From Alcaligenaceae bacterium (GTDB taxonomy: Bacteria; Pseudomonadota; Gammaproteobacteria; Burkholderiales; Burkholderiaceae_B), in contig JAJUFT010000021.1 in the NCBI GenBank assembly GCA_029263615.1, forward strand, positions 1 to 37,028: DNA of 37,028 nt, in the 5' to 3' direction. The number at the start of each line of letters is the position of its first letter. Within the stretch, counting starts at the first letter, position 1. Below are positions 1 to 7,275 of this stretch, in pieces. The notes under the pieces are model-generated. The model saw only the letters and a program-made list of their open reading frames with translations, did no database searches and was not told the DNA's origin. A program made the position numbers and the translations under genes.

Positions 1-68
1 CGCAAGCCGGAATCGAACCGACGTACACGGATTTGCAATCCGCTGCATCACCACTCTGCCATTGCGCC
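1..68 (-). tRNA. tRNA-Cys (GCA), 3' end cut by window edge
   Basis: Read on the minus strand from position 68, the sequence starts GGCGCAATGGCAGAGTGG and folds as a tRNA. It has a D-arm, an anticodon loop with GCA flanked by T and A (ATTGCAAAT), and a T-arm with GGTTCGATTCC. The 5' strand of the acceptor stem (GGCGCAA) pairs with the TTGCG remaining at positions 1-5. The last two stem bases, the discriminator and the CCA end lie outside the window. A GCA anticodon reads UGC/UGU, so this is the cysteine tRNA. Confidence 0.95.
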
Positions 69-125
69 GCACGGTGCCCACCGGTGAAACTGCCTTTAAC
101 CAGTCGGCCCTCGAGTGAATCCAGA

Positions 126-131
126 ATTATA
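126..131 (-). promoter_or_regulatory. -10 box of the tRNA-Cys gene
   Basis: On the minus strand there is a perfect TATAAT, 57 bases before the first base of the tRNA. The upstream region (GGAAAA at the expected -35 spacing) is a poor -35 match, so the call rests on the consensus -10 and the position. The implied 5' leader is about 50 nt, to be removed by RNase P. Confidence 0.5.
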
Positions 132-268
132 CACGAACGAACGCCATTTTTTCCACCCGAACCGCAAGGCTGGCCGGGTTGCTCGCTCCTTGCTTCATAA
201 GTGCTTGCAAATCAAGAATCTGAGCAAACAAACGCTGCAAGAACGGGGGAGGACGCGCGGGGATCGGC

Positions 269-1096
269 CTATCCTTGCAGGTTGGCGCTCCATTCCGCCT
301 GACCGTTGACCGTGCCCTGCATTTGCTTGCCGTTGACGGTGGCCGAATATTCCGTATCACCCGCCTTGAAGCGGAGGGTGGTGCCATCCAGGCGGCCGTC
401 CGTGACGGACACCGTGTCGCCTCCGCGGGTCAGGGAGCCTTCCACAAACTGATAGTTTTGGGTGAGCACCAGCCTGCCGTCGGGCAGCGCCCAGGTCCCT
501 TCGACCTTGGCCGGCACGACCCATTTGTACGCCGTGCAGTAATTGGCGCAGCCTTCCGCCTCGGCGGATTCATCGGGTTCCCAGTCTCCCATGGTGAAGG
601 AATTGGACACCACCCGTGTGCCCGGCGCCATGTCCAGCAGCGTGGGTCTGAGTTTCAGATTCAGGTTGGGCAGCAGGAACAGCGTAACGACCGTGGCGTC
701 AGAGAAGTCGGATTCGAAGATGTCGGCCTGCTCGAACACGGCGCGATCGGCCAACCCCGCCTGTAGTGCGGCACTGCGCGACAGGGCGACCATGTCGGGG
801 TTGTATTCGATCCCGCGAGCCCTGGCCCCCCGCTTGGCGGCCGTGATCACCGTGCGACCATCCCCGGAACCGAGGTCCACCAGGGTGTCCTGCGGCGTCA
901 GTTTGGCCATGTCGAGCATTTTGTCGACGAGTGCCTGGGGCGTCGGCACCCAGATGACGTCCTTGCCGGCCTGCCCCACCGTGGGGACGAACTCCTTGGA
1001 TTCCGTAGCCTGCGAGGGCGACTCCGCCCACGACGCACCGGCAAGGGCAAGAGTGAACAACGCGGCAGCAATTCGGGACTTGCGTGAGGGGGTCAT
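269..1096 (-). CDS. Exported SAM-dependent methyltransferase-like protein with C-terminal beta-rich domain
   Basis: A 275-residue protein. Residues 1-24 form a typical signal peptide (MTPSRKSRIAAALF..., cleavage after ASWA). They are followed by a class I methyltransferase core with motif I VDLGSGDGR at about 73-81 and a following GIEYNP acidic strand at 95-100. This resembles the FAM173-type lysine methyltransferases, which is family knowledge only. The last roughly 80 residues are Gly/Thr-rich and probably a small beta domain. I chose the ATG at 1096 because AAGGAGA lies 8 bases upstream. The frame stays open further upstream to 1333, but that part is Arg/Pro-rich and not protein-like. The oddity is a SAM-binding fold behind a secretion signal, since SAM is not expected in the periplasm. 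The substrate is unknown. Confidence 0.8.
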   Translation of the reverse strand: MTPSRKSRIAAALFTLALAGASWAESPSQATESKEFVPTVGQAGKDVIWVPTPQALVDKMLDMAKLTPQDTLVDLGSGDGRTVITAAKRGARARGIEYNPDMVALSRSAALQAGLADRAVFEQADIFESDFSDATVVTLFLLPNLNLKLRPTLLDMAPGTRVVSNSFTMGDWEPDESAEAEGCANYCTAYKWVVPAKVEGTWALPDGRLVLTQNYQFVEGSLTRGGDTVSVTDGRLDGTTLRFKAGDTEYSATVNGKQMQGTVNGQAEWSANLQG

Positions 1097-1205
1097 CGAC
1101 GGCTTCTCCTTATGAACGACCGGACGGGGCCCGCACATGGCGGGCCAACCGGGTGAACGGATACGGACGAGAAGCCTAAAGGTAGCGCAGGAAGGCGGGA
1201 ATGGG

Positions 1206-1255
1206 CGAGTAAAAACTCGTTTCAGGCGGAACTGCCCCGTTTCAGGCCGGAATGC
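1206..1255. repeat. Small hairpin and imperfect tandem repeat in the gap
   Basis: CGAGT-aaaa-ACTCG (1206-1219) is a 5-bp perfect hairpin. Directly beside it is an 18-base imperfect direct repeat, CGTTTCAGGC followed by (C)GGAANTGC, at 1218-1234 and again at 1238-1255. It sits just after and across the stop codon of the ParB-like gene. The hairpin could be a weak transcription end, but it has no T-run on either strand. The function is not known. Confidence 0.35.
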
Positions 1256-2186
1256 GCGGCGCGGGCCAGAAATCGGGAGGCAGTTCAACTTCCGGCCTTT
1301 CGTCCAGCGGCCCCGGGTGTTCCTCTGGCACACAGTGTTTCAATGCTGCCGCCATTTTCGCCAGGGCCTCGGCCCCGCTGGCGCCCTCGGTGACCTTGTC
1401 CCACCAGATCCGATGAACGTGACGCACCTGCACGGGGATGGACGGCAGGCCGAGCCGCTGCGCCATGGCCAGACGATGCAGCCCCCGGTTCACCTTGACG
1501 ATGGTTCCATCGCGAGTGATGGCGACGCCGACGGGGTCTTTCCCTCGTTCCGGGTTGAAGCCATGCGCTGCCATGTCATCCAGAAAATCGACGTAGATCT
1601 GCAGGTAGCCGAGGATTTTTTCGGGGGTGTCGAGCAGCACGCCAAGCTGGTGCGACGCCCAGGGCCGGCCCTGTTCAATACGCTTCATCAGGTAGCGGTA
1701 GCGCTCGGTGCGTTCGAGGCGGCCACGGTTTTCGTCGAGGTCGCTGATCAGCCCGTAGCGGGTTCCGACGCGCAGATCTTCCCGCCGCTGATCCCAGGTG
1801 CCTTCCCAGATGAAGGCCAGGGAGGACGGACGTTTTTCGACTTTGCGTGATGCATGAACCCCGATGCGGATCAGTTTGCGCGGGTCGACGTGCAGGGTCA
1901 GGGCCTCTTCGCCAAGGACTTCCTCGACAATATGGCGGGGCAATCCGAACGACTCGACCTGCCTGGCAGGCGCCCGCCCCCGCATCCACTGGCGCATCAG
2001 GATACGCCCCACGGGACGGCCGATGCCCTGCTGAACGGAGTGCTGGGTGCGACTGACGAGGTGCGCCACGATCACGCGATGACGTATGCGCGCGTCGGCC
2101 AGCGGTGCGAAGGCCTCGTCGGCGCCGGGCCCGAGCAGGCCCCGCCCGCGGCGACGGGGTGGCGCGACCTTGCGGGAGTGCTGCAT
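1242..2186 (-). CDS. Conserved protein with ParB/sulfiredoxin-like motif
   Basis: A 314-residue protein with no signal peptide. The N-terminal 80 residues are very rich in Arg. Residues 219-254 (VGVAITRDG, then KVNRGLHRLAMAQRLG, then LPSIPVQV) follow the pattern of the ParB/Srx nuclease-like fold: a strand, a Gly-x-His-Arg box, a helix with Ala/Leu spacing, then an IPV strand. A preceding section with YLQIYVDFLDDMAAHGF is probably helical. Reading the fold this way is an inference from the motif alone. No helix-turn-helix or chromosome-partition partner is adjacent, so I do not call it a partition protein. The ATG at 2186 has AAGG 9 bases upstream. It precedes the exported methyltransferase on the same strand with a 145-base gap, so co-transcription is possible but not required. 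Confidence 0.7.
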   Translation of the reverse strand: MQHSRKVAPPRRRGRGLLGPGADEAFAPLADARIRHRVIVAHLVSRTQHSVQQGIGRPVGRILMRQWMRGRAPARQVESFGLPRHIVEEVLGEEALTLHVDPRKLIRIGVHASRKVEKRPSSLAFIWEGTWDQRREDLRVGTRYGLISDLDENRGRLERTERYRYLMKRIEQGRPWASHQLGVLLDTPEKILGYLQIYVDFLDDMAAHGFNPERGKDPVGVAITRDGTIVKVNRGLHRLAMAQRLGLPSIPVQVRHVHRIWWDKVTEGASGAEALAKMAAALKHCVPEEHPGPLDERPEVELPPDFWPAPRIPA

Positions 2187-2314
2187 GTGTTACTGCCTTA
2201 TTACGAGACAAAATCGGAAACCGCCATTATCTCATTCACCCGAAAAAGGGCCGGCCAGTTGTGTGGAAGGGGCAACACCGGGTGCTATCATGATGACACG
2301 GCTTCCTTCTTGCG

Positions 2315-2980
2315 ATGCATATGGACGAACAAGTCATGGCGGCGATGGCCCGTTGGCCCAACGTGCCGGCCGTATACGGGTGGCTCTCCCTGCCGGAATC
2401 CGGGCAATGGCGTCTGCATCCGCAGGGCGACGCCCTGCAGCACCCCGAATCCCGTGGCGAGGCCATCACCAGCCCGCAGATCCTCGCTTTCATGAATCGC
2501 AATTACGCGGCAGACGCTCACGGCCAGTGGTTCTTCCAGAACGGCCCCCAACGTGTGTATGTGCGCCTGGATTGCGCGCCGTACGTTGTGCAACTGACCA
2601 CCGACGTGGCCACCGGGTCCCTGAAACTGCGCACCCACACCGGTCTCGATGTCGGGAAGGTGTCCGCCCTGTATCTCGATGAAAACGGCCGATGCTATGC
2701 GGCCACCGATCTGGGCGGTGCCCTGATCGCAGGGCGCGACCTTCCCGCCCTGCTTGATACCTTCCAGCTCGCAGATACCTTCGCTCCTGACACCGGGCTT
2801 CACGAGGCACTGGCGGAATGCCTGGAATCCGGAGCATCCGTGCCCCTGGTGGCCCATGGAATCCAGGGCTTTCCCGACACGTCCTTCACCCTGAGCCCGT
2901 GCCGCCACGCCGATCTTGAACGCCTGCTGACGTTCCTGCGTCATCCCCGCCCCGACCCGGAAACGGCCCAGGCCGGCTGA
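2315..2980 (+). CDS. Conserved protein of unknown function
   Basis: A 221-residue soluble protein without a signal peptide or membrane segment. Recognisable blocks are RWPNVPAVYGWLSL near the N terminus and NRNYAADAHGQWFFQNGPQR at about 61-80. Proteins with this WPNVP...WFFQNGPQRVYV pattern recur, from memory, in Burkholderiales genomes as uncharacterised proteins. No catalytic motif is visible to me. The start may be the ATG at 2315 or the ATG two codons on at 2321; neither has a Shine-Dalgarno sequence. It runs in the same direction as the Nudix-aat-bpt-pyrD set and ends 49 bases before it, but the Nudix gene seems to have its own -10 box. Confidence 0.75.
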   Translation: MHMDEQVMAAMARWPNVPAVYGWLSLPESGQWRLHPQGDALQHPESRGEAITSPQILAFMNRNYAADAHGQWFFQNGPQRVYVRLDCAPYVVQLTTDVATGSLKLRTHTGLDVGKVSALYLDENGRCYAATDLGGALIAGRDLPALLDTFQLADTFAPDTGLHEALAECLESGASVPLVAHGIQGFPDTSFTLSPCRHADLERLLTFLRHPRPDPETAQAG

Positions 2981-3016
2981 CTGTGGGCATCGGGCCCCAG
3001 CCTGCACGGATTTCGT

Positions 3017-3022
3017 TAGAAT
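3017..3022 (+). promoter_or_regulatory. TAGAAT -10 box immediately before the Nudix start
   Basis: TAGAAT ends 7 bases before the ATG at 3030, and no Shine-Dalgarno sequence lies between. If this is a real -10 box, the transcript would begin at or within a base or two of the start codon (a leaderless mRNA). No good -35 is visible, so the assignment is tentative. The same arrangement occurs before ubiH and dusB. Confidence 0.35.
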
Positions 3023-3029
3023 TTCCCCC

Positions 3030-3617
3030 ATGACATCGCAAGCGCCAACCTTCTACTTCCCCGCGCCACGGGCGCAGAAATTCTGCTCCGTCTGCGGAAC
3101 GGCCCTGACCCGCCGCATCCCGCCGGAAGACAATCGCGTGCGTGATGTCTGTGAACAATGCGGGGCCATCCATTATCAGAACCCGCGCAATGTGGTGGGC
3201 GTGGTGCCCATCTACGGTGACCGTGTGCTGCTGTGCCGCCGGGCCATCGAGCCGCGGTTCGGCAAATGGACGCTGCCCGCCGGCTTCATGGAGCTGGGGG
3301 AAACCACCGCCCAGGGGGCCATGCGCGAAACCCAGGAAGAAGCGGGAGCGCAGATCGAGCTGGGCCCGCTCTATACCATCATTGACGTTCCGCAGGCGGA
3401 ACAGGTGCACTTCTTCTATCTGGCGACGGTCACCAGCGAAGCACTGTATCCCGGGCCTGAAAGCCTGGAAGCGGCGTTCTTTCCACTTGACGACATCCCC
3501 TGGAACGAATTGTCCTTCCGCACCGTCAGCACGACCCTGCGCCACTACGTCGAGGACGCCAGAACGGGTGTCTTCCCCATCCATCACTACGACCTGCCCG
3601 AACCCGATTCACAATAG
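3030..3617 (+). CDS. Nudix hydrolase with N-terminal zinc ribbon
   Basis: A 195-residue protein. Cys19-x2-Cys22 and Cys41-x2-Cys44 form a zinc ribbon of the kind found in NudC-type NADH pyrophosphatases. The complete Nudix box runs from Gly85 to Ala107, with G-x5-E-x7-RE-x2-EE-x-G (Glu91, Arg99-Glu100, Glu103-Glu104), the magnesium-binding catalytic helix. Such enzymes hydrolyse a nucleoside diphosphate linked to another group. The exact substrate cannot be read from the sequence. The protein is shorter than E. coli NudC (257 residues) and lacks that N-terminal region, so I do not assign nudC. It leads a tight plus-strand group: aat starts 8 bases after its stop. Confidence 0.9.
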   Translation: MTSQAPTFYFPAPRAQKFCSVCGTALTRRIPPEDNRVRDVCEQCGAIHYQNPRNVVGVVPIYGDRVLLCRRAIEPRFGKWTLPAGFMELGETTAQGAMRETQEEAGAQIELGPLYTIIDVPQAEQVHFFYLATVTSEALYPGPESLEAAFFPLDDIPWNELSFRTVSTTLRHYVEDARTGVFPIHHYDLPEPDSQ

Positions 3618-3625
3618 GTTGCCAA

Positions 3626-4396
3626 GTGAGCGGTCTGATCTGGCTGGATTCCGATACTCCGCTGCCCGAACCGGAACGCGCCCTGCCCGAGGGGCTGCTG
3701 GCGGCGGGCAGCGACCTCTCCGTTGCCCGGCTTCAGGAAGCCTACTCCAAGGGCATTTTTCCCTGGTTCAACGAAGGCGACCCCGTACTGTGGTGGAGCC
3801 CTGATCCGCGCATGGTGCTGGCATGTGCCGATTTCAAGGTATCGCGTTCCCTGGGCAAGCGACTGCGCCAGATTGCCCAGCAGGAAGACAGCGCAGACCC
3901 GGCGGTGGTCGTCACCACCGACCTGGCCTTCGACCACGTCATCCAGGCCTGCGCGGGGCCGCGCAATACGCAAGCGGGCACCTGGATTTCGGAACGCATC
4001 ATTCGCTGCTACCGGGAATGGCACCAGCTGGGCCGCGTACACAGCGTGGAGACCTGGATCGACGGGCGGTTGGCCGGCGGCCTGTATGGCGTCAACCTGG
4101 GCGGCTTCTTCTTCGGCGAATCCATGTTCGCGTGGCAGACGGACGCCAGCAAGATCGCCCTGGCCCATCTCGTGCGTTTTCTTGAGCGCCATGGAGTGAG
4201 CCATGTAGACTGTCAGCAGGAGACCCGTCACCTCGCCAGTCTCGGCGCCGCGCCCATGTGCCGCCAGGATTTCCTCGCGCTGTTGGGGAAAGCCCTGCTG
4301 CGGCCCGAACCGGCATGGCAGGCCGGGCGATTGCTCCATGATGGGCGCCTGCAACCGATCGGGGATGCGCCGCCCCAAAGCGAGGATCAGCCATGA
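3626..4396 (+). CDS. aat: Leucyl/phenylalanyl-tRNA-protein transferase
   Basis: A 256-residue protein. It transfers Leu or Phe from charged tRNA to the N terminus of proteins beginning with Lys or Arg, creating an N-degron recognised by ClpS/ClpAP in the cytoplasm. Family signatures are clear: [20 protein letters not shown] at about 34-53 and the [17 protein letters not shown] block in the second half, typical of the Aat acyl-transferase fold. Translation starts at GTG 3626, giving [10 protein letters not shown]. The stop of aat overlaps the ATG of bpt by four bases (4393-4396), so the two transferases are almost certainly translationally coupled. Both act in the same N-degron pathway. No clpS or clpA lies in this window. 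Confidence 0.95.
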   Translation: MSGLIWLDSDTPLPEPERALPEGLLAAGSDLSVARLQEAYSKGIFPWFNEGDPVLWWSPDPRMVLACADFKVSRSLGKRLRQIAQQEDSADPAVVVTTDLAFDHVIQACAGPRNTQAGTWISERIIRCYREWHQLGRVHSVETWIDGRLAGGLYGVNLGGFFFGESMFAWQTDASKIALAHLVRFLERHGVSHVDCQQETRHLASLGAAPMCRQDFLALLGKALLRPEPAWQAGRLLHDGRLQPIGDAPPQSEDQP

Positions 4397-5112
4397 GCAA
4401 CCCCCAGGATCTTCCTCCCCGGGTTCTGCAGTTCTACACCACTGCCGAATACCCCTGCAGCTATCTTCCCGACCGGCTGGCCCGTTCCCAGGTGGCAGCC
4501 CCCACGCATCTGATCGATGGCGCCGTCTATGGCGAGCTGGTCCAGGAAGGGTTTCGGCGCAGCGGCCTGTTCACCTACCGGCCCCATTGCGACCACTGCA
4601 GCGCCTGCCTTCCCATTCGGGTCGACGTCAACGCCTTTCGCCCCAGCCGAGGCCAACGTCGTGCCTGGGCGCGCCAGGAACCGCTCACAGTACGCATGAC
4701 CGGCCTGCGCTGGGACGAAGCCCATTTCGAGCTCTATCAGCGTTACCAGCTGCATCGTCATCCGGGCGCCGGCATGGACGATGACATGCCGGGCCAATAC
4801 CGACAATTTCTGCTGACCAGCCGGGTCAATACCCGCCTCGCGGAATTCCGCGATGCGAAAGGGCGACTGATGATTGTTTCGGTCATCGATGTGCTGACAG
4901 ACGGCCTCTCGGCGGTCTACACCTTTTTCGAGCCGGAAGCCCCCGGCAGCCTGGGCACCTGGGCCATCCTCTGGCAGATCGAACAGTGCCGTACAGCAGG
5001 GCTGCCCTGGCTTTACCTCGGTTACTGGATCGAGGAAAGCCGTAAAATGGCCTATAAATCCGCTTTCCAGCCATACCAGCTCCTGCAGGCAGGCCGCTGG
5101 GTGAACCCCTGA
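4393..5112 (+). CDS. bpt: Aspartate/glutamate leucyltransferase (Bpt; Ate1-like)
   Basis: A 239-residue protein of the bacterial Ate/Bpt family, which adds Leu (in Vibrio vulnificus Bpt) to N-terminal Asp or Glu and so feeds proteins into the N-degron pathway. The N-terminal Cys-rich signature is present: [15 protein letters not shown] at about 20-34 and later [15 protein letters not shown], shared with eukaryotic Ate1. The C-terminal GNAT-like part carries [20 protein letters not shown]. Annotations often call this family arginyltransferase, but bacterial members of the Bpt branch use leucyl-tRNA. The ATG overlaps the aat stop, which fits their shared pathway. pyrD follows 14 bases after the stop. 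Confidence 0.93.
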   Translation: MSNPQDLPPRVLQFYTTAEYPCSYLPDRLARSQVAAPTHLIDGAVYGELVQEGFRRSGLFTYRPHCDHCSACLPIRVDVNAFRPSRGQRRAWARQEPLTVRMTGLRWDEAHFELYQRYQLHRHPGAGMDDDMPGQYRQFLLTSRVNTRLAEFRDAKGRLMIVSVIDVLTDGLSAVYTFFEPEAPGSLGTWAILWQIEQCRTAGLPWLYLGYWIEESRKMAYKSAFQPYQLLQAGRWVNP

Positions 5113-5126
5113 TTCCTCCCCATTCC

Positions 5127-6161
5127 ATGACTCTGCTTTTCAATGCCTATCCGCTGGCTCGTGCGGTCCTGTTCTCTCTGGATGCTGAAAAAGCCCACGA
5201 GCTGACGCTGCGGCTGCTGCAGCAAACGTACGACTGCCGTCCGCTGCGTCATTTGCTCCCGGCGGCTCCCATGCGTCCTCGCACCCTCATGGGGCTGACC
5301 CTGCGCAACCCGGTCGGCCTGGCCGCCGGCCTGGACAAGAACGGCGCCCATATCGATGCGCTGGCGGCCCTCGGCTTCGGTTTCGTGGAAGTGGGCACGG
5401 TGACGCCCCGCCCGCAGGATGGCAACCCCAAGCCGCGACTCTTCCGGCTGCCTCGGGCTCAGGCCCTGATCAACCGTTTCGGCTTCAACAATCAGGGGCT
5501 GGATGCCTTCATCGCCAACGTACAGCGCAGTACCTTCCGGCGCGAAGGCGGGGTGCTCGGGCTGAACATCGGCAAGAATGCCAGCACGCCGATCGAAAAC
5601 GCGGTCGACGACTACCTGACCTGCCTTGAAGGCGTCTACCCCCATGCCGATTACGTCACGGTCAATATCTCCTCGCCCAACACGGCCAACCTGCGCAGCC
5701 TGCAAGGGGGCGACGACCTCGGCAAGCTGCTGCAGAGCCTGCAGCAACGTCGCGAAGACCTCGCCGACCGTCATGGCCGGCGGGTGCCCCTGGTGGTCAA
5801 GATTGCACCCGATCTCACGACAGAGCAGGTCGATGCCATTGCCGACCTGCTGCCCCGCTACGGCATGGATGGCGTGATCGCCACCAACACCACCCTCGAT
5901 CGCAGCCAGGTCGAGGGGCTGCCGCACGCCACGGAGACTGGCGGCCTGTCGGGTCCGCCCGTCCATGAGCTCTCGCTGGCCGTCATCCGTCGTCTGCGGG
6001 CGCGCCTCGGCGCCGAGACGGCCATCATCGGGGTGGGGGGGATCCATAGCGGCCAGCAGGCACGGGAAAAGATCGAGGCCGGGGCCGACGCCGTGCAGCT
6101 CTACACCGGCCTGATCTACCGAGGTCCGGCGCTCATCGGGGAATGCGTGCGCGCCGTGTGA
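5127..6161 (+). CDS. pyrD: Dihydroorotate dehydrogenase (quinone), class 2
   Basis: A 344-residue protein. It oxidises dihydroorotate to orotate with FMN and passes electrons to ubiquinone, the fourth step of pyrimidine synthesis, at the inner membrane. The N-terminal 45 residues are the amphipathic membrane/quinone-tunnel helices of class 2 enzymes. FMN and substrate motifs follow: [13 protein letters not shown] (61-73), [14 protein letters not shown] (115-128), and NISSPNT at 180-186, which contains the catalytic serine used by class 2 instead of cysteine. [11 protein letters not shown] and the C-terminal phosphate loop GVGGIHSG with [16 protein letters not shown] complete the set. It is the last gene of the Nudix-aat-bpt-pyrD group and is followed by a strong terminator. 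Confidence 0.97.
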   Translation: MTLLFNAYPLARAVLFSLDAEKAHELTLRLLQQTYDCRPLRHLLPAAPMRPRTLMGLTLRNPVGLAAGLDKNGAHIDALAALGFGFVEVGTVTPRPQDGNPKPRLFRLPRAQALINRFGFNNQGLDAFIANVQRSTFRREGGVLGLNIGKNASTPIENAVDDYLTCLEGVYPHADYVTVNISSPNTANLRSLQGGDDLGKLLQSLQQRREDLADRHGRRVPLVVKIAPDLTTEQVDAIADLLPRYGMDGVIATNTTLDRSQVEGLPHATETGGLSGPPVHELSLAVIRRLRARLGAETAIIGVGGIHSGQQAREKIEAGADAVQLYTGLIYRGPALIGECVRAV

Positions 6162-6224
6162 CGCGCAGTGCGAGTTCGTTCGAGCATTCGCCGCACAGGC
6201 AGAAAACACACACAGACAGAAAAC

Positions 6225-6264
6225 AAAGCGGCCCGGCTCAGGCAATGCCTGGCCGGGCCGCTTT
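6225..6264. terminator. Bidirectional rho-independent terminator between pyrD and the phasin gene
   Basis: AAAGCGGCCCGGC (6225-6237) pairs with GCCGGGCCGCTTT (6252-6264), and inside it CAGGC-aat-GCCTG adds five more pairs with a single bulged T. The stem is about 18 bp and very GC-rich. It is flanked by A residues on the left and TTT on the right, so it can end both the rightward pyrD transcript and the leftward phasin transcript, which stops at 6309. Confidence 0.85.
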
Positions 6265-6308
6265 GCCGAAAACGAGATGCCGGAATTTCCGACACCCCGA
6301 TTCAGCGA

Positions 6309-6902
6309 TCAGGCTTCTGCAGCGGGCGCACGGCGAGCACGCGGCGCGGCAGCGGACTTGGTTGCTTCAGCGGCGTCGCTGGCGGCCTTCAGCGTGGCAT
6401 TGGCGGCAGCGGCAAAGTTGCTTTCCGCAGCGTTGCTGGCCTGACGCGCCACCTTGCTCGCGGATTCAAACGCGCTGGTGGCCGTTGCCAGGGAGCTCTT
6501 CATCAGGGCAACTGCACCTTCCGAACCCGTGGGAGCGTTCTTGGCCAGCTGTTCGATGGTTTCGTCCAGCTGACGTTGCGCCTGGGCAAACTGCTCTTCG
6601 CTCAGTTTGGACAGGTTGGACTGCAGGCCGGAGATGATGTCATACACATGCTTGCCGTAGGCAGCGAACTTGTCGGTGCCGGGCTGGACCAGACCCGTGG
6701 TGAAGTTCACGGCTTCCTGGACATCCTTCACTTCCAGGGCCTCGTGGGTCTTCTGCACCGCTTCATCCAGGGAAGCACGTGCCACTTTGAGGTTCAGGTC
6801 GACCAACTGCTCGAAACCGTTGAATACCGCTTCCTGGAATGCGAGAAAGTGATCGACCGTAGCTTTCTGGTTGGCGAGAAATTGTTGGGGGACCGCGCTC
6901 AT
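6309..6902 (-). CDS. Phasin (PHA granule-associated protein)
   Basis: A 197-residue protein, almost entirely alpha-helical and Ala-rich, opening MSAVPQQFLANQKATVDHF. This is the typical start of PhaP-type phasins, which coat polyhydroxyalkanoate granules in the cytoplasm and control their size and number. The body has repeated heptad-like helices (LSKLSEEQFAQAQRQLDETI), and the tail ends in an Ala/Arg-rich, disordered AAPRARRAPAAEA as in many betaproteobacterial phasins. The ATG at 6902 has AAGGAA 8 bases upstream. A near-consensus sigma-70 promoter and three TGC-N3-GCA sites lie upstream. No PHA synthase, phaR or depolymerase gene is in the window. Confidence 0.93.
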   Translation of the reverse strand: MSAVPQQFLANQKATVDHFLAFQEAVFNGFEQLVDLNLKVARASLDEAVQKTHEALEVKDVQEAVNFTTGLVQPGTDKFAAYGKHVYDIISGLQSNLSKLSEEQFAQAQRQLDETIEQLAKNAPTGSEGAVALMKSSLATATSAFESASKVARQASNAAESNFAAAANATLKAASDAAEATKSAAAPRARRAPAAEA

Positions 6903-6958
6903 AGTGAGTTCCTTTCCTGAAATTTTGTGTGGGCCTGTGCCCGTCATTCGGCATTTGT

Positions 6959-7048
6959 TGCGCCGCACAATTCCTATTCTACCGCAGTGCGCTCCCAAGT
7001 CAACCATTTTTATTGCAATGCAACATTAGAGAAACGTGATGCATGGCA
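6959..7048. promoter_or_regulatory. Three TGC-N3-GCA sites flanking the phasin promoter (candidate PhaR operators)
   Basis: TGC-N3-GCA occurs at 6959-6967 (TGCGCCGCA, within TTGTTGCGCCGCACAA), 7014-7022 (TGCAATGCA) and 7040-7048 (TGCATGGCA). The first lies at or just after the predicted transcription start. The other two lie upstream of the -35. The PHA-sensing repressor PhaR is reported to bind TGC/GCA-type dyads in Paracoccus and Rhodobacter and to repress phasin genes. Applying that here is an inference. Confidence 0.5.
6976..7003 (-). promoter_or_regulatory. Sigma-70 promoter of the phasin gene
   Basis: On the minus strand, TTGACT (7003-6998) and TAGAAT (6981-6976) are separated by exactly 16 bases, the best promoter match I found in the window. 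Transcription should begin near 6969, giving a leader of roughly 65 nt to the ATG at 6902. High intrinsic strength fits an abundant granule protein that must be held off by a repressor. Confidence 0.75.
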
Positions 7049-7107
7049 AGGATCGGACATTTTTCGGGTTTACCCCGGCGGACAGCAGGAAATCATTCAC
7101 TTAGCAT

Positions 7108-7140
7108 CGACCTAGGTCGGGCGTATCGGCCAGTTGGCCG
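7108..7140. promoter_or_regulatory. Palindromes upstream of the Bug protein gene
   Basis: A perfect 12-bp palindrome CGACCTAGGTCG (7108-7119) is followed by CGGCC-agtt-GGCCG (7127-7140). Both lie within the 227 bases between the last TGC-N3-GCA site and the start codon at 7276. They could be operators for the solute-binding protein gene. I see no convincing -35/-10 pair near them, and the rest of 7049-7275 holds nothing else I can name. Confidence 0.3.
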
Positions 7141-7275
7141 AGATGTCCGGTTCGCCCCCATCCCGGGCGTGCACCGCCGTTCCGAGACAAGACGGTGGTG
7201 TGGAAACGACCTGCTCCGGCGCGCGAACCGTCTGCCGGATCCATTCCAACCGCATTTCAGGACACAAGCACAGAC

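Noticed and set aside
1097-1333. Upstream extension of the exported methyltransferase by 79 residues
   Set aside because: Arg/Pro/Cys-rich non-family sequence. A strong AAGGAGA and a signal peptide start mark ATG 1096.
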